Assembly (NCBI RefSeq): GCF_029024305.1
Contig: NZ_CP118974.1
Coordinates: forward strand, 2,263,069-2,327,068
Reading direction: 5' to 3'
DNA: 64,000 bases
From: Mammaliicoccus vitulinus
GTDB taxonomy: Bacteria > Bacillota > Bacilli > Staphylococcales > Staphylococcaceae
Numbering within the stretch: the stretch's first letter is position 1; every line of letters begins with the position of its first letter. Positions 34,343-45,057 of the stretch are shown piece after piece. The notes beneath the pieces are model-generated. The model saw nothing but the letters and a program-made list of their open reading frames with translations. It was not told the origin of the DNA and made no database searches. The translations under genes were made by a program, and so were the position numbers.

Positions 34343-35028
34343 TGTTCATCTTTCCCATAGTAATAATAATAACTAGATGATTTATCTTCAGGTGCTTTAT
34401 TTAACACAACTCCTAAAATCTTTGCACCCGCTTTTTCAATGAGTTCTTTACCTTTTTTAACTGTGTTTCGATCATTCTTTTGTACATCTAATACATAGAC
34501 AACATATTTAGCAATTTCAGAGAACAATTGCGCATCTGTTACGGTATTTACTGGGGGCGTATCAATGATAATAAAATCATATTCCTTTTTTATGTACTGA
34601 AATATTTCTAATAAGTTTTCTGAACCTATTAATTCTGAAGGATTTGGTGGAATCGGGCCCGCTGTAAGTAAATCTAAACCTGAAATATCTGTCTTATGAA
34701 TCGCTTTAGAATAGTCCGTCTTATTAATGATTAAATTTGATAAACCATCAATATTCGTCGTATTGAACAAGTAATGTTGTGTCGGTTTTCTCATATCACC
34801 ATCTATCAACAATGTCTTATATCCAGCTTGTGCATATGTAATTGCAACGTTAGCAGAAATTGTTGATTTTCCAGCTGATGGTTTTTCAGAAGTAAATACG
34901 ACCGTTTGAACATCATTATCTGCTGTTGAGAATAAAATGTTCGTACGAATACCTCTGAATTTTTCACTTATTACTGATTTAGGTTTATCTGCTGTAATAA
35001 GTGGTTTTACATTTTTATTTTTAGCCAT
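34339..35028 (-). CDS. capB: Bacterial tyrosine kinase, CapB
   Basis: A 229-residue BY-kinase. Walker A is SEKPSAGKSTISAN near residue 50, Walker A' is TLLIDGDMRKPTQH, Walker B is FIIIDTPPV, and the C-terminal Tyr cluster is SSSYYYYYGK. CapB needs the cytoplasmic tail of CapA for activity in staphylococci. In this window capA is interrupted, so CapB activity may be altered even though capB itself is intact. It lies 14 bp after the capA 3' part. Confidence 0.9.
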   Translation of the reverse strand: MAKNKNVKPLITADKPKSVISEKFRGIRTNILFSTADNDVQTVVFTSEKPSAGKSTISANVAITYAQAGYKTLLIDGDMRKPTQHYLFNTTNIDGLSNLIINKTDYSKAIHKTDISGLDLLTAGPIPPNPSELIGSENLLEIFQYIKKEYDFIIIDTPPVNTVTDAQLFSEIAKYVVYVLDVQKNDRNTVKKGKELIEKAGAKILGVVLNKAPEDKSSSYYYYYGKDEQ

Positions 35029-35042
35029 ATTCTTACCTCCCC

Positions 35043-35661
35043 TTATTTACTAAAGTCTTGTATAGTGCCTAATACTGGTAAATCCAACAATTCTTCTACG
35101 TCTTCTTCTGTTTTAATTCTCTTATCTAAAATTTCTTTCAAGAATATTATAATAAGTGCGACAATTAAGCCTAAAAATACACCGACCACTGCGTTGATAA
35201 GCGGTTTAGGTGACACTTTACTCCCATTATTATCTGCTTTAGAAAGGATAGAAACATTATCTACGCTCATAATTTTCTTAACATCTTTACTAAAGACGTT
35301 TGCTATTTCATTAGCAACTTTACCTGCTGCTTCACGACTTTCATTTTCAACAGCTATGTTTAAAATTTGAGATTCTGCTTGATTGCTAACTGTAAGCATG
35401 CCTGAAATTTCGTTACTAGAATACTTCCCTTTTAAATTTTTAGATACTTTGTCTAATATTCTTGGACTCTTAATAATTTCTGAGTATGTATTCACGAGTT
35501 GTAAGTCTGATTGCACTTGTTGAGCCATCATTTGGCTGTCTGTTTCTTTTTGGTTAACAAGTACTTGTGTTGAAGATGAATATTTAGGTGTGATAAATAA
35601 GAATGTCATCACCATACTTAAAACAAGAAAAACTATCGGTAAAATTATTGCGCTAACCCCA
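35043..35661 (-). pseudogene. capA: 3' part of capA (polysaccharide co-polymerase/kinase activator), separated by an IS
   Basis: About 204 codons remain of the Wzz-type chain-length regulator and CapB activator: the first membrane helix (AIILPIVFLVLSM), the extracytoplasmic coil (PKYSSSTQVLVNQKETDSQM onwards), the second helix near VVGVFLGLIVALIII and the cytoplasmic tail. The reading frame stays open past the first ATG at 35615 into the IS end (to about 35702), but no ribosome site or start precedes it. Normal initiation is therefore lost. The 5' part lies at 36908-36987 beyond the IS and would be in frame if the element were removed. Confidence 0.85.
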
Positions 35662-35734
35662 TGATGTGGGAGTAAAATAAAAACACTTTCGTTGAATTCA
35701 TATTAAAATGAATTTATACGGAGGTGTTTTTTCT

Positions 35735-36049
35735 ATGAAAAGAGTGGCATATTCAGTTGAAACAAAATATAAAGTAGTAGAAATGAAACTTAAAGGATAT
35801 AGTACAAGAGAAATAATGGATGCTTTAAATATTAAAAATGAATCTCAAGTTAAAGTGTGGTGGAAATGGTATAGAAATGGGGAAACACATAGATTCAATC
35901 AACAAGTAGGTAAACAATATTCCTACGGAAAAGGAAATGAAGAATTGAGTACTGTTGAGACGCTAAAAATTGAATTAAAGCGCAAAGAAGTAGAAAATGA
36001 AATTTTAAAAAAGTACAAGGAATTGGAAAGGAAGTGGTCCCAGAGGTAG
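35735..36049 (+). CDS. IS3-family transposase OrfA (DNA-binding subunit)
   Basis: A 104-residue protein with a helix-turn-helix (KYKVVEMKLKGYSTREIMDA, SQVKVWWKWYRNG) followed by a leucine-zipper-like helix (ETLKIELKRKEVENEILKKY) typical of OrfA of IS150-type elements. GGAGGTG lies 9 nt before the ATG at 35735. The slippery heptamer A-AAA-AAG near its end (36007-36013) allows fusion with OrfB. Confidence 0.85.
   Translation: MKRVAYSVETKYKVVEMKLKGYSTREIMDALNIKNESQVKVWWKWYRNGETHRFNQQVGKQYSYGKGNEELSTVETLKIELKRKEVENEILKKYKELERKWSQR
36007..36013 (+). other. Programmed -1 frameshift site of the capA IS
   Basis: A AAA AAG is in the correct phase of the OrfA frame (…TTA AAA AAG). OrfB is in the -1 frame and opens directly after it, as expected for the OrfAB transposase of IS3 elements. 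Confidence 0.8.
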
Positions 36050-36876
36050 TTGTTGAATTAGTAAATGAATTGAAATCTAAATATACAGTGAAAGTCATTT
36101 TAGAAACTTTAGATATTCCAAAATCAAATTATTACAGATGGAAAAACAAAGATTTCAGTATATCTGAGGATGAACGAGAAATTATAGAACTATGTAAGAA
36201 ACATCGTTTTACATATGGTTATAGAAAAATAACTGCCTTGTTAAATAGAAAAAATAATAAACCAATTAATCACAAAAAAGTACAAAGGATTATGCAAAAA
36301 CATAATTTAAATTGTAAAGTACGAATGAAAAAATCGAAAAGACCAGGGAATGCATATTATAAAACACATAATCTATTAAATAGAAACTTCAAAGCAGAGA
36401 AACCTTTAGAAGTACTTTTAACAGATATCACTTATTTACCCTTCGGGAATACAATGTTGTATCTTTCATCTATCATGGATGCTTACAATGGTGAAATTGT
36501 GGCATATAAAATCGGTAATAAACAAAATCAAGAATTAGTAAATGAGACATTAAAACAACTTCAATTGGAACCAGGTACTATATTACATAGTGATCAAGGA
36601 AGTGTGTATACTTCTTATGAATACTATGCCCTATGTACAGAAAAAGGCATTACCAGAAGCATGTCCCGTAAGGGAACGCCAGCTGATAATGCCCCAATAG
36701 AATGTTTTCATGCCTCTCTAAAGTGTGAAACATTCTACTTAAACAGTGAGCTTAGAAGCTCTAATACCATTGTAATAGATATTGTCGAAAATTACATTGA
36801 AAACTATAATAAAGTTAGAATTCAACAAAAACTAGGCTACTTATCCCCTATAGAATATAGGAAATTAGCAGCCTAG
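36034..36876 (+). CDS. IS3-family transposase OrfB (DDE catalytic part)
   Basis: A 280-residue integrase-type protein made mainly as a -1 frameshift fusion with OrfA. It has the HTH_21 region (YGYRKITALLNRK, INHKKVQRIM) and the DDE residues in LLTDITYLPFG, ILHSDQGSVYTS and PIECFHASLKCE. It has full length and no internal stop, so the element may still be active. Confidence 0.87.
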   Translation: MVPEVVVELVNELKSKYTVKVILETLDIPKSNYYRWKNKDFSISEDEREIIELCKKHRFTYGYRKITALLNRKNNKPINHKKVQRIMQKHNLNCKVRMKKSKRPGNAYYKTHNLLNRNFKAEKPLEVLLTDITYLPFGNTMLYLSSIMDAYNGEIVAYKIGNKQNQELVNETLKQLQLEPGTILHSDQGSVYTSYEYYALCTEKGITRSMSRKGTPADNAPIECFHASLKCETFYLNSELRSSNTIVIDIVENYIENYNKVRIQQKLGYLSPIEYRKLAA

Positions 36877-36907
36877 AAAATAGTGTTTTTATTGAGCTCC
36901 CTTAGTA

Positions 36908-36987
36908 AGGGTGCAGTGCCTTATTAAATACTTCATGTTTTTCTTTAATATTGCAAATAATTTACTTAAATCAATTGTTTCTTCCAT
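36908..36987 (-). pseudogene. capA: 5' part of capA
   Basis: The ATG at 36987 follows GGAGG by 5 nt and encodes MEETIDLSKLFAILKKNMKY then LI, a typical CapA N-terminus just before its first membrane helix. The frame then runs into the IS end and stops after about 35 codons. This is the true start of the cap operon's first gene, now separated from the rest by 1.25 kb. Confidence 0.8.
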
Positions 36988-37022
36988 AAAATCCTCCATT
37001 TTTTCACATTTAATACTATTTA

Positions 37023-37050
37023 ATTATACAATAATTATTAACATTTACAA
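37023..37050 (-). promoter_or_regulatory. Likely cap operon promoter
   Basis: On the minus strand TTGTAA (37045-37050) and TATAAT (37023-37028) are separated by 16 bp and lie about 35-60 bp upstream of the capA start. The surrounding 36990-37255 region is extremely AT-rich; apart from this promoter I see no gene in it. The IS lies downstream of this promoter, inside capA. Confidence 0.5.
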
Positions 37051-37254
37051 TTGTTTGTTTGTAAATTTTTGATTAATATTTTTTATACTTTAGAACCATT
37101 AAAAATATTTATTTTTTTATTAATCATATTTAAATTTTTATTATGTTACAAAATTTTTATTGTGATTTTTCTCTTAAATTGTAATTAAGTTTTAATCACA
37201 AATAAGTAAGTTACTTTTTACATCGATTATTCCATTAATTGGTATTAATGCACA

Positions 37255-37294
37255 TAAAAAAGCCTCATTGAGTGTATCTCAATGAGGCTTTTAG
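37255..37294 (-). terminator. Terminator of gtaB-pgcA unit
   Basis: AGCCTCATTGAG (37261-37272) pairs perfectly with CTCAATGAGGCT (37279-37290) and an A-run lies on the left, giving the U-tail for the minus-strand pgcA transcript. Confidence 0.8.
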
Positions 37295-37299
37295 GTATG

Positions 37300-38946
37300 C
37301 TATTCCAACCCGTATTTCTCTTTAAATTCTTCAATGACTTCTTCTAAATTCTCTACATCTAATGAGAAGTATAATTTCATTTTAGGTTCTGTTCCTGATG
37401 GTCTTACTGCTATAAATCCTTCTTCAAATATGAACTTGATCAAATCTGTTTGTGGCAAGTGTATGATTTCTTTGTTACCACTTTTAACATTCAATGATTC
37501 TTTCGTAATATAGTTTTCTATAAACAATGGTGTTAAGTTTGATATTTCAATGGTATCTAGCTGTTTGAAGTTATGCATAATATTGTTAATTTTTCTTCTG
37601 CCTTCTGCGCCTTCAAATGTTGGTGATAGTGTTCTATCTTTATAATGCCCGTGTTCTTGATAGATATTATTTATAACATCTTTAAATGTTTTGTTTTCTT
37701 GTGCGAGTTGTTCTTTATATTTGATAAGCAATGCAGCTGTTTGTATCGCATCTTTATCTCTTGAGAAATCATTTACTAAATAACCATGGCTTTCTTCATA
37801 GGCTAAGACGAGCTTTGATGGGTTGTTCTCTAAGTTCATCAGCTGTTCTGATATATATTTAAATCCTGTTAGAACATTAATGACGCCTATTTCTAATGAT
37901 TTAGCTAATTTCTCACTTAATGTACTTGTTACAACGGATTTAATGATGTACTTTAGTCGATCATTTGATAATGCATCATGTCTAATTTTAATAAGCAACA
38001 AGCCTATTTCGTTTCCGCTGAAATATCTCGTCGTTCCATCTTCGTATCTTTCAACGATACCTATTCTATCTGCATCTGGATCCGTTGCAACGATCAACTG
38101 TGCATCTTCTTGTTCAGCTAATTGTTTACCTAATTCAAATGTATCTTCCGCTTCTGGATTCGCAATATTCACTGTTGGGAAGTCTCCGTTCGGTGTTGAT
38201 TGCGCTTCTTCTACGACATGGTTTGTATATAACAGATCATTTAAAATATCAGATAATAATGGGAGACTCGTCCCGTGTAAACTTGTCAAAACAGTCTTAG
38301 TTGATGTCGTTTTAAATTCACCTACTAATGCTTTAACAGCTGCTTTATAAGCAATTGTTGTTGCTTCATTAAATGGTACGATGACTAGTTCTTCTTTTAG
38401 TACTTCGATGTCTGTTGTTTTAATGTTTAATGGTTCTTGCACTGTCTCCATACATTGACTCAGCTCTAATGATGGATCTGTGAGCAGTTGGCCACCGTCT
38501 GAGCCATACACTTTAATGCCATTATAGTTCTTAGGATTATGGCTCGCTGTGATCATAATACCTGCTGTTGTGTTTAAATGTCTTACTGCAAATGATAGTT
38601 CTGGTGTTGATTTGAAAGTTTCAGGTAAAATGACATGCACACCATTCGTCCCTAATACTTTCGCTATTTCAATCGCAAATTCTTTAGATAAATATCTTGT
38701 ATCAAAATGGATAACAACTTTAGGCTGCGCTGTTATACGCTTTATATATTTAGCGAAACCTAAAGCGAACTTTTGAATCGTAAATTTATTTAAACGCCCA
38801 GGTCCAATACCAAAGGTGCTCCTAATGCCTGCAGTTCCAAAGGATAATACATCTGAAAACCCTTCTTCAATTTCTTGTTCTGATTGAAGTTTATAAAATT
38901 GTTCTACTAAGCTTTCAGAAACTTTCTCTTCCCATTGTGCTCTCAA
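37300..38946 (-). CDS. pgcA: Alpha-phosphoglucomutase/phosphomannomutase (PgcA type)
   Basis: A 548-residue four-domain alpha-D-phosphohexomutase. Domain signs are FGTAGIRSTFGIGPGRLN near residue 35, the phospho-Ser loop TASHNPKNYNGIKVYG near residue 135, the metal loop VATDPDADRIGIVE near residue 285 and the C-terminal phosphate loop VRPSGTEPKMKLY. It interconverts glucose-6-P and glucose-1-P. The gene follows gtaB by 17 bp, so together they make UDP-glucose for glucolipids and teichoic acid, next to the capsule locus. Confidence 0.9.
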   Translation of the reverse strand: MRAQWEEKVSESLVEQFYKLQSEQEIEEGFSDVLSFGTAGIRSTFGIGPGRLNKFTIQKFALGFAKYIKRITAQPKVVIHFDTRYLSKEFAIEIAKVLGTNGVHVILPETFKSTPELSFAVRHLNTTAGIMITASHNPKNYNGIKVYGSDGGQLLTDPSLELSQCMETVQEPLNIKTTDIEVLKEELVIVPFNEATTIAYKAAVKALVGEFKTTSTKTVLTSLHGTSLPLLSDILNDLLYTNHVVEEAQSTPNGDFPTVNIANPEAEDTFELGKQLAEQEDAQLIVATDPDADRIGIVERYEDGTTRYFSGNEIGLLLIKIRHDALSNDRLKYIIKSVVTSTLSEKLAKSLEIGVINVLTGFKYISEQLMNLENNPSKLVLAYEESHGYLVNDFSRDKDAIQTAALLIKYKEQLAQENKTFKDVINNIYQEHGHYKDRTLSPTFEGAEGRRKINNIMHNFKQLDTIEISNLTPLFIENYITKESLNVKSGNKEIIHLPQTDLIKFIFEEGFIAVRPSGTEPKMKLYFSLDVENLEEVIEEFKEKYGLE

Positions 38947-38963
38947 AGTCCTATCCCCTTTAC

Positions 38964-39830
38964 CTAAATATCTAATGATTGAATATATCGCTTAATTTCT
39001 TCACGCATTTCTTCATCTTTCAGTGCATATTCTATCGTTGTCTTCACGAATCCAATTTTTTCACCAACATCGTAACGTTGACCTTCAAAGTCATATGCAT
39101 ATACTTTATCATCTTTATTTAAACGTTCTATCGCATCTGTTAATTGAATTTCCCCACCACTACCCTCAGTTTGTGTTTCTAAATAGTCGAAGATTCTTGG
39201 TGAAAGAACGTATCGACCCATTATCGCAAAGTTTGATGGTGCTGTTCCTTGTGCAGGCTTTTCAACGAATTTTTCTACTTCGTATAAACGCGATTCTTGA
39301 GACTTCGGCGCAATAACACCGTAACGATGTGTTTCAGATTCAGGTACAGGTTGAACACCAATTACAGACTTGCCTGTTTCTTCATACTGATCCATCAATT
39401 GTTTAATCGCAGGATTGTCAGATTCTACGATGTCATCGCCTAGTAACACAGCGAATGGCTCATTGCCGATAAATTGCTTAGCTGTATGAATCGCATGACC
39501 TAATCCTTTTTGTTCCTTTTGTCTAACATAGAAAATGTTCGCTAAGTTTGTTGAATATTGAACTTTATCTAATAGCTCAAGTTTACCCTTTTCAAACAAT
39601 GTCGTTTCAAGTTCTTTTTGAATATCAAAATGATCTTCAATCGCACGTTTATGTTTACCCGTCACGATGATAATATCCTCAATCCCAGCACGTGCCGCTT
39701 CTTCCACGATATATTGAATTGTAGGCTTATCTAATATCGGTAACATTTCTTTAGGCATCGCCTTCGTAGCAGGTAAGAAACGCGTCCCTAAACCTGCAGC
39801 TGGTATGATTGCTTTTTTTATTTTTGTCAT
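38964..39830 (-). CDS. gtaB: UTP-glucose-1-phosphate uridylyltransferase
   Basis: A 288-residue nucleotidyltransferase. The N-terminal [20 protein letters not shown] loop, [17 protein letters not shown] and AVLLGDDIV define the GalU/GtaB family. It produces UDP-glucose for lipoteichoic acid anchors and wall polymers. It is the first gene of a two-gene minus-strand unit with pgcA. Confidence 0.92.
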   Translation of the reverse strand: MTKIKKAIIPAAGLGTRFLPATKAMPKEMLPILDKPTIQYIVEEAARAGIEDIIIVTGKHKRAIEDHFDIQKELETTLFEKGKLELLDKVQYSTNLANIFYVRQKEQKGLGHAIHTAKQFIGNEPFAVLLGDDIVESDNPAIKQLMDQYEETGKSVIGVQPVPESETHRYGVIAPKSQESRLYEVEKFVEKPAQGTAPSNFAIMGRYVLSPRIFDYLETQTEGSGGEIQLTDAIERLNKDDKVYAYDFEGQRYDVGEKIGFVKTTIEYALKDEEMREEIKRYIQSLDI

Positions 39831-39987
39831 AGTAATCCCCTTTATAAAATTGCTTTTAAAAAATATATAATAACTATTATTAGTGTTTATTTTTAATATA
39901 GTAAAACTCTCTCATTTTTACCACGTTATAATTATAGCATTTTCAGTTTATCTGTTGCCATTATACATATACTCAACATTCTTATCT

Positions 39988-40101
39988 TTAAACATACATT
40001 TCCCATTTTATAATAAATAAACCTTTATGATATGTGCTTTTCAAGATTAAACGATAGTATTCATTTAATCCTTCTTCAATAGAATAACTTGGACTATATC
40101 T
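39988..40101 (-). pseudogene. Possible remnant of a sugar-nucleotide epimerase gene
   Basis: A short open stretch encodes ERYSPSYSIEEGLNEYYRLI before ending in poor-quality sequence. This resembles the C-terminal end of NAD-dependent UDP-sugar epimerases (a Y-x-P-x-x-S-I-E-E-G-L pattern). No Rossmann domain or upstream body is present, and the frame upstream runs into the panBC terminator. It is most likely a fossil fragment. The remaining 39831-40118 sequence shows nothing else recognisable. Confidence 0.3.
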
Positions 40102-40109
40102 CTCAACAC

Positions 40110-40148
40110 AACAAAACAGCCACCAAATCAGCTTTGGTGGCTTTTCTT
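40110..40148 (-). terminator. Terminator of panBC
   Basis: GCCACCAAA (40119-40127) pairs with TTTGGTGGC (40133-40141). The AACAAAACA tract on the left supplies the U-rich tail on the minus strand after panC. Confidence 0.7.
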
Positions 40149-40195
40149 TATTCATTCCCGCAATATTTGGATGACCTAATCTCCTACTCCTCAAC

Positions 40196-41844
<1,649 letters not shown>

Positions 41845-41905
41845 CCGGTACCACCTTCTCATTTTTGTTATTATGTATATATTAACATTGAAAGGAAAAT
41901 AATAA

Positions 41906-42754
41906 ATGAAAAAGTTTGGAATAATCGGTCCTGGTGCAGTTGGCACAGCTATCGCATATGCATTAAATCAATCTGGTCATAACGTTGCGCTATTTGGAAG
42001 ATCAAATTCCACCGTTAGCTTCCAAGAATACAATCATAGCGAGCAACATGAATTTACGGTTCATGCCCTGCAAGATGCTCATGAACCAGTTGATATTTTA
42101 TTTATTGCCGTCAAGACGACCCAACTCGATTCAATCATCCCATACCTTAACAATGTCATACACTCAAACAGTGTTATTATTTTAACTCAAAATGGCTATG
42201 GACAGCTACAAAAAATAAATCATCCTTATAAATATCATGCAGTTGTTTATATAAGTGGACAAAAAGATAAAAATAGCGTCACGCATTTTAGAGATTGGAC
42301 TTTAAAGCTCCCTCTAGATAACAACACGCTTGAACTTCAAACCGTTACACAAGACAGTTTGCTCAATATCGAGTGTCTTGAAGATTATCCCGAACATGTG
42401 TGGTACAAGCTCATCGTTAATTTAGGTATTAACACTGTAACAGCATTGACGCGACAACCTGCCGTAGTACTAAAGTCTAACGAAGTCAAAACACTTTGTT
42501 ATAACTTATTAGTAGAAGGCAAGCGTGTTGCAAAAGCTGAAAATGTACATTTTGATGATGATTTAGAAGAAAGCATTATGAAAATTTATGAAGGATACCC
42601 AGATGATATGGGAACAAGCATGTATTATGACATGATTAATGCGCGACCTTTAGAAACTCAATATATTCAAGGTTATATATACAACCTTAGTCAAAAACAT
42701 CAGTTATCCACACCCTATTTAGACAGTACTTACGCCATTTTAAGTACATTTTAA
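41906..42754 (+). CDS. panE: 2-dehydropantoate 2-reductase
   Basis: A 282-residue NADPH-dependent ketopantoate reductase. It has the N-terminal [16 protein letters not shown], the central [10 protein letters not shown] and the catalytic Lys region [17 protein letters not shown] near residue 170. It reduces the PanB product to pantoate. It is divergent from panBC with only 61 bp between starts, so both directions must share a compact control region. Confidence 0.85.
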   Translation: MKKFGIIGPGAVGTAIAYALNQSGHNVALFGRSNSTVSFQEYNHSEQHEFTVHALQDAHEPVDILFIAVKTTQLDSIIPYLNNVIHSNSVIILTQNGYGQLQKINHPYKYHAVVYISGQKDKNSVTHFRDWTLKLPLDNNTLELQTVTQDSLLNIECLEDYPEHVWYKLIVNLGINTVTALTRQPAVVLKSNEVKTLCYNLLVEGKRVAKAENVHFDDDLEESIMKIYEGYPDDMGTSMYYDMINARPLETQYIQGYIYNLSQKHQLSTPYLDSTYAILSTF

Positions 42755-42778
42755 TAAGCATGCCTGCAGTGTAAAATC

Positions 42779-42803
42779 GTTTTAATTTTCTATATTCGGG
42801 TAA
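42779..42803 (+). promoter_or_regulatory. Sigma-B-type promoter
   Basis: GTTTTA (42779-42784) and GGGTAA (42798-42803) separated by 13 bp match the SigB pattern GTTT(A/T)A-N12-15-GGGTAT with one change. They lie 39 bp before the SDR start. Confidence 0.6.
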
Positions 42804-42841
42804 AAATTAATATAAGTTTAACCATAAAGGTGGGTAATTTT

Positions 42842-43714
42842 ATGAAAGATAAATTCGAAAAAAAGCATGAAGAAATAGAAGGTTATACGCAACAGGTACA
42901 ACCTGGTATAGAACATGAAATGGAACCAAAACCTATTATCGAAGATGAAGATTATAAAGCTGGCGGTAAATTAAAAGGAAAAGTAGCACTTGTTACAGGT
43001 GGGGATTCCGGAATTGGTGAAGCAACTGCTATCCTTTTTGCTAAAGAAGGTGCAAATGTTGCCATCGCTTATTACGATGAAGATAAAGATGCCAAATATG
43101 CATTGGCAAGACTTGAAGAAATCGGCGTTAAAGCAAAAGCCTATAAACATGACTTAAAAAAAGACAATCATGCTCAAGAACTTGTAGACAAAGTCATCGC
43201 AGACTTTGGTCAACTCAATATATTAGTTAACAACGGTGGTATTCAACATCCACAAGATCATTTCGAAGATATTACGAAAGACCAGCTACAAGAAACGTTT
43301 GAAACGAACTTTTTCGGTATGTTTTATCTATCACAAGCTGCATTGCCCCATTTAAATAAGGGAGATGTCATTATTAATACGACAAGTGTGACGGCATATC
43401 GTGGTTCCGCACATCTCATTGATTATTCTGCTACTAAAGGTGCCATTGTCTCATTCACGCGTTCTCTTGCGACTTCATTAGCTGATAAAGGCATTCGTGT
43501 GAACGCAGTCGCACCTGGCCCAATATATACACCATTGATTCCAGCAACTTTCGATAAAGACAAAGTAGAAAACGCTGGATCGGAAACGCCACTAGGCAGA
43601 CGAGGACAACCGAGTGAGAATGCACCAGCATATGTTTATTTAGCATCACAAGATTCCACTTACGTAACAGGACAAGTCATCCACATTAATGGTGGAGACT
43701 TTATGACAACTTAA
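42842..43714 (+). CDS. Short-chain dehydrogenase, general-stress type (YhdF/YdaD-like)
   Basis: A 290-residue classical SDR with a 45-residue N-terminal extension. It has the cofactor motif TGGDSGIGEATA near residue 55, LVNNGGIQHP, catalytic Ser in NTTSVTAYRG and YSATKGA with Tyr/Lys near residue 198, and PGPIYTPLIPATF. Homologues YhdF/YdaD of B. subtilis belong to the SigB regulon; the promoter upstream fits that. The substrate is unknown. AAAGGTGGG precedes the ATG at 42842; an in-frame GTG 12 bp earlier overlaps that ribosome site. Confidence 0.83.
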   Translation: MKDKFEKKHEEIEGYTQQVQPGIEHEMEPKPIIEDEDYKAGGKLKGKVALVTGGDSGIGEATAILFAKEGANVAIAYYDEDKDAKYALARLEEIGVKAKAYKHDLKKDNHAQELVDKVIADFGQLNILVNNGGIQHPQDHFEDITKDQLQETFETNFFGMFYLSQAALPHLNKGDVIINTTSVTAYRGSAHLIDYSATKGAIVSFTRSLATSLADKGIRVNAVAPGPIYTPLIPATFDKDKVENAGSETPLGRRGQPSENAPAYVYLASQDSTYVTGQVIHINGGDFMTT

Positions 43715-43783
43715 TATTATATGACAAAATGATTTTAAGAAAAAAGTTTTGAAAAATTTTTCTTGTGATAACAATCAATTTTT

Positions 43784-43838
43784 AAGCGCTTATTTTAAAT
43801 ATGAAGAAGCTCGACATTTTTCATTGGAATAAGCGCTT
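43784..43838. terminator. Hairpin after the stress SDR gene
   Basis: AAGCGCTTATT (43784-43794) pairs perfectly with AATAAGCGCTT (43828-43838) across a 33-nt loop. The T-tail is weak. The rest of 43715-44019 is AT-rich and holds an extended -10-like TGTTATGAT near 43971 that could serve opuA. Confidence 0.5.
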
Positions 43839-44019
43839 TCTTTATGTTAATGACGGTAACAAATCACACCCTATATTTACGAAAATTAATTGCTTATACT
43901 CAAAATTCAATCATAAGAATTATACTTTTAAAGCAAAAGATTGCACAATACTAATTTGACTATTAAATTTTGTTATGATAGCGTAATATAAGTCAATAAA
44001 CAAATAGGGACTGGTTATT

Positions 44020-45057
44020 TTGAGCAAAATAGAAATCAAAGACGTTTCAAAAGTTTTTGGCAATTACAATGACCAAGTTAAAACGCTTTTAAAGGATAAT
44101 AAATCTAAAGACGAAATCCTTAAAGAGACTGGTTCAACAGTAGCTGTCAAAAATGCTAACTTCACGATTGAAGATGGCGAGATATTTGTAGTCATGGGTC
44201 TTTCCGGGAGTGGTAAATCAACACTTATCCGTTTGATTAACCGTTTAATAGACCCCACTGATGGCGATATCTTAATTAATTCAAAAAACATTTCATCATT
44301 AAACACTGAAGATTTACGTAACTTTAGACGTGAAAACTTAAGCATGGTTTTCCAAAGTTTCGCTTTATTCCCCTTCAAAACTGTTGTTGAAAATGTAGCT
44401 TTTGGATTAGAAGTAAAGAACGTACCGAAAAAGGAACGTTTGAAAAAGGCAGAAGAATCATTAAAGTTAGTAGGACTTGATGGTTATAAAGATCAACTTC
44501 CTAAACAATTATCTGGCGGGATGCAACAACGTGTTGGTTTAGCAAGAGCGCTAGCTAACAATACAGATATTTTGTTAATGGATGAAGCCTTCTCAGCATT
44601 AGATCCACTTATTCGTAAAGAAATGCAAAACGAACTTTTGCAATTACAACATAATATGCAAAAAACGATTATTTTCATTACACATGATTTAGATGAAGCG
44701 CTTCATATTGGTGATAGAATTGCCTTAATGAAAGATGGAGAAATCGCACAAGTTGGCACACCTGAACAGATTGTCATTAATCCTGCTGACGACTATGTTA
44801 AAGATTTCGTTAAAGACATCGATCGTTCTAAAGTGTTAAAAGTAAAACATGTTATGGATACTGTTGAAAATGTAGAATTAGTAGAAGGCATGTCATTTAT
44901 AGAGGCTGAATCATTACTCTATAAAACATTCCCACACTTCAAATCCGGTATTCACGAACTTTGGATTAAAAAAGACGACAAAGTGGTCGGAAAACTTAAC
45001 TTCCAAGATGTGTTCGATGTATTAGCACAAGGGAATGAGGTGATGGGTCATGCTTAA
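44020..45057 (+). CDS. opuAA: Glycine betaine ABC transporter ATP-binding protein
   Basis: A 345-residue ATPase of the OpuA/ProV family. Walker A is [16 protein letters not shown] near residue 62, the signature is [15 protein letters not shown] and Walker B is [15 protein letters not shown]. The C-terminal 70-75 residues look like a single CBS-type module ([16 protein letters not shown] onwards), shorter than the tandem CBS pair of the 418-residue B. subtilis OpuAA, so ionic-strength gating may differ. The start is TTG with AGGGA upstream. The opuAB ATG overlaps its stop. Confidence 0.87.
   Translation: MSKIEIKDVSKVFGNYNDQVKTLLKDNKSKDEILKETGSTVAVKNANFTIEDGEIFVVMGLSGSGKSTLIRLINRLIDPTDGDILINSKNISSLNTEDLRNFRRENLSMVFQSFALFPFKTVVENVAFGLEVKNVPKKERLKKAEESLKLVGLDGYKDQLPKQLSGGMQQRVGLARALANNTDILLMDEAFSALDPLIRKEMQNELLQLQHNMQKTIIFITHDLDEALHIGDRIALMKDGEIAQVGTPEQIVINPADDYVKDFVKDIDRSKVLKVKHVMDTVENVELVEGMSFIEAESLLYKTFPHFKSGIHELWIKKDDKVVGKLNFQDVFDVLAQGNEVMGHA

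Larger units (their letters stand above)
35662..36907 (+). mobile_element. IS3-family (IS150-type) insertion sequence inside capA
   Basis: An element of about 1.25 kb with two overlapping frames joined by a slippery site. Imperfect terminal inverted repeats share GGGAG and AATAAAAACAC at both ends (left 35668-35686, right about 36880-36901). The outermost boundary is uncertain by roughly 15 bp and no clear target duplication was found. It splits capA near codon 22-28 and points opposite to the cap operon. Confidence 0.85.

Noticed and set aside
37823-38350. 175-residue plus-strand frame inside pgcA
   Set aside because: Antisense shadow of a conserved phosphoglucomutase.
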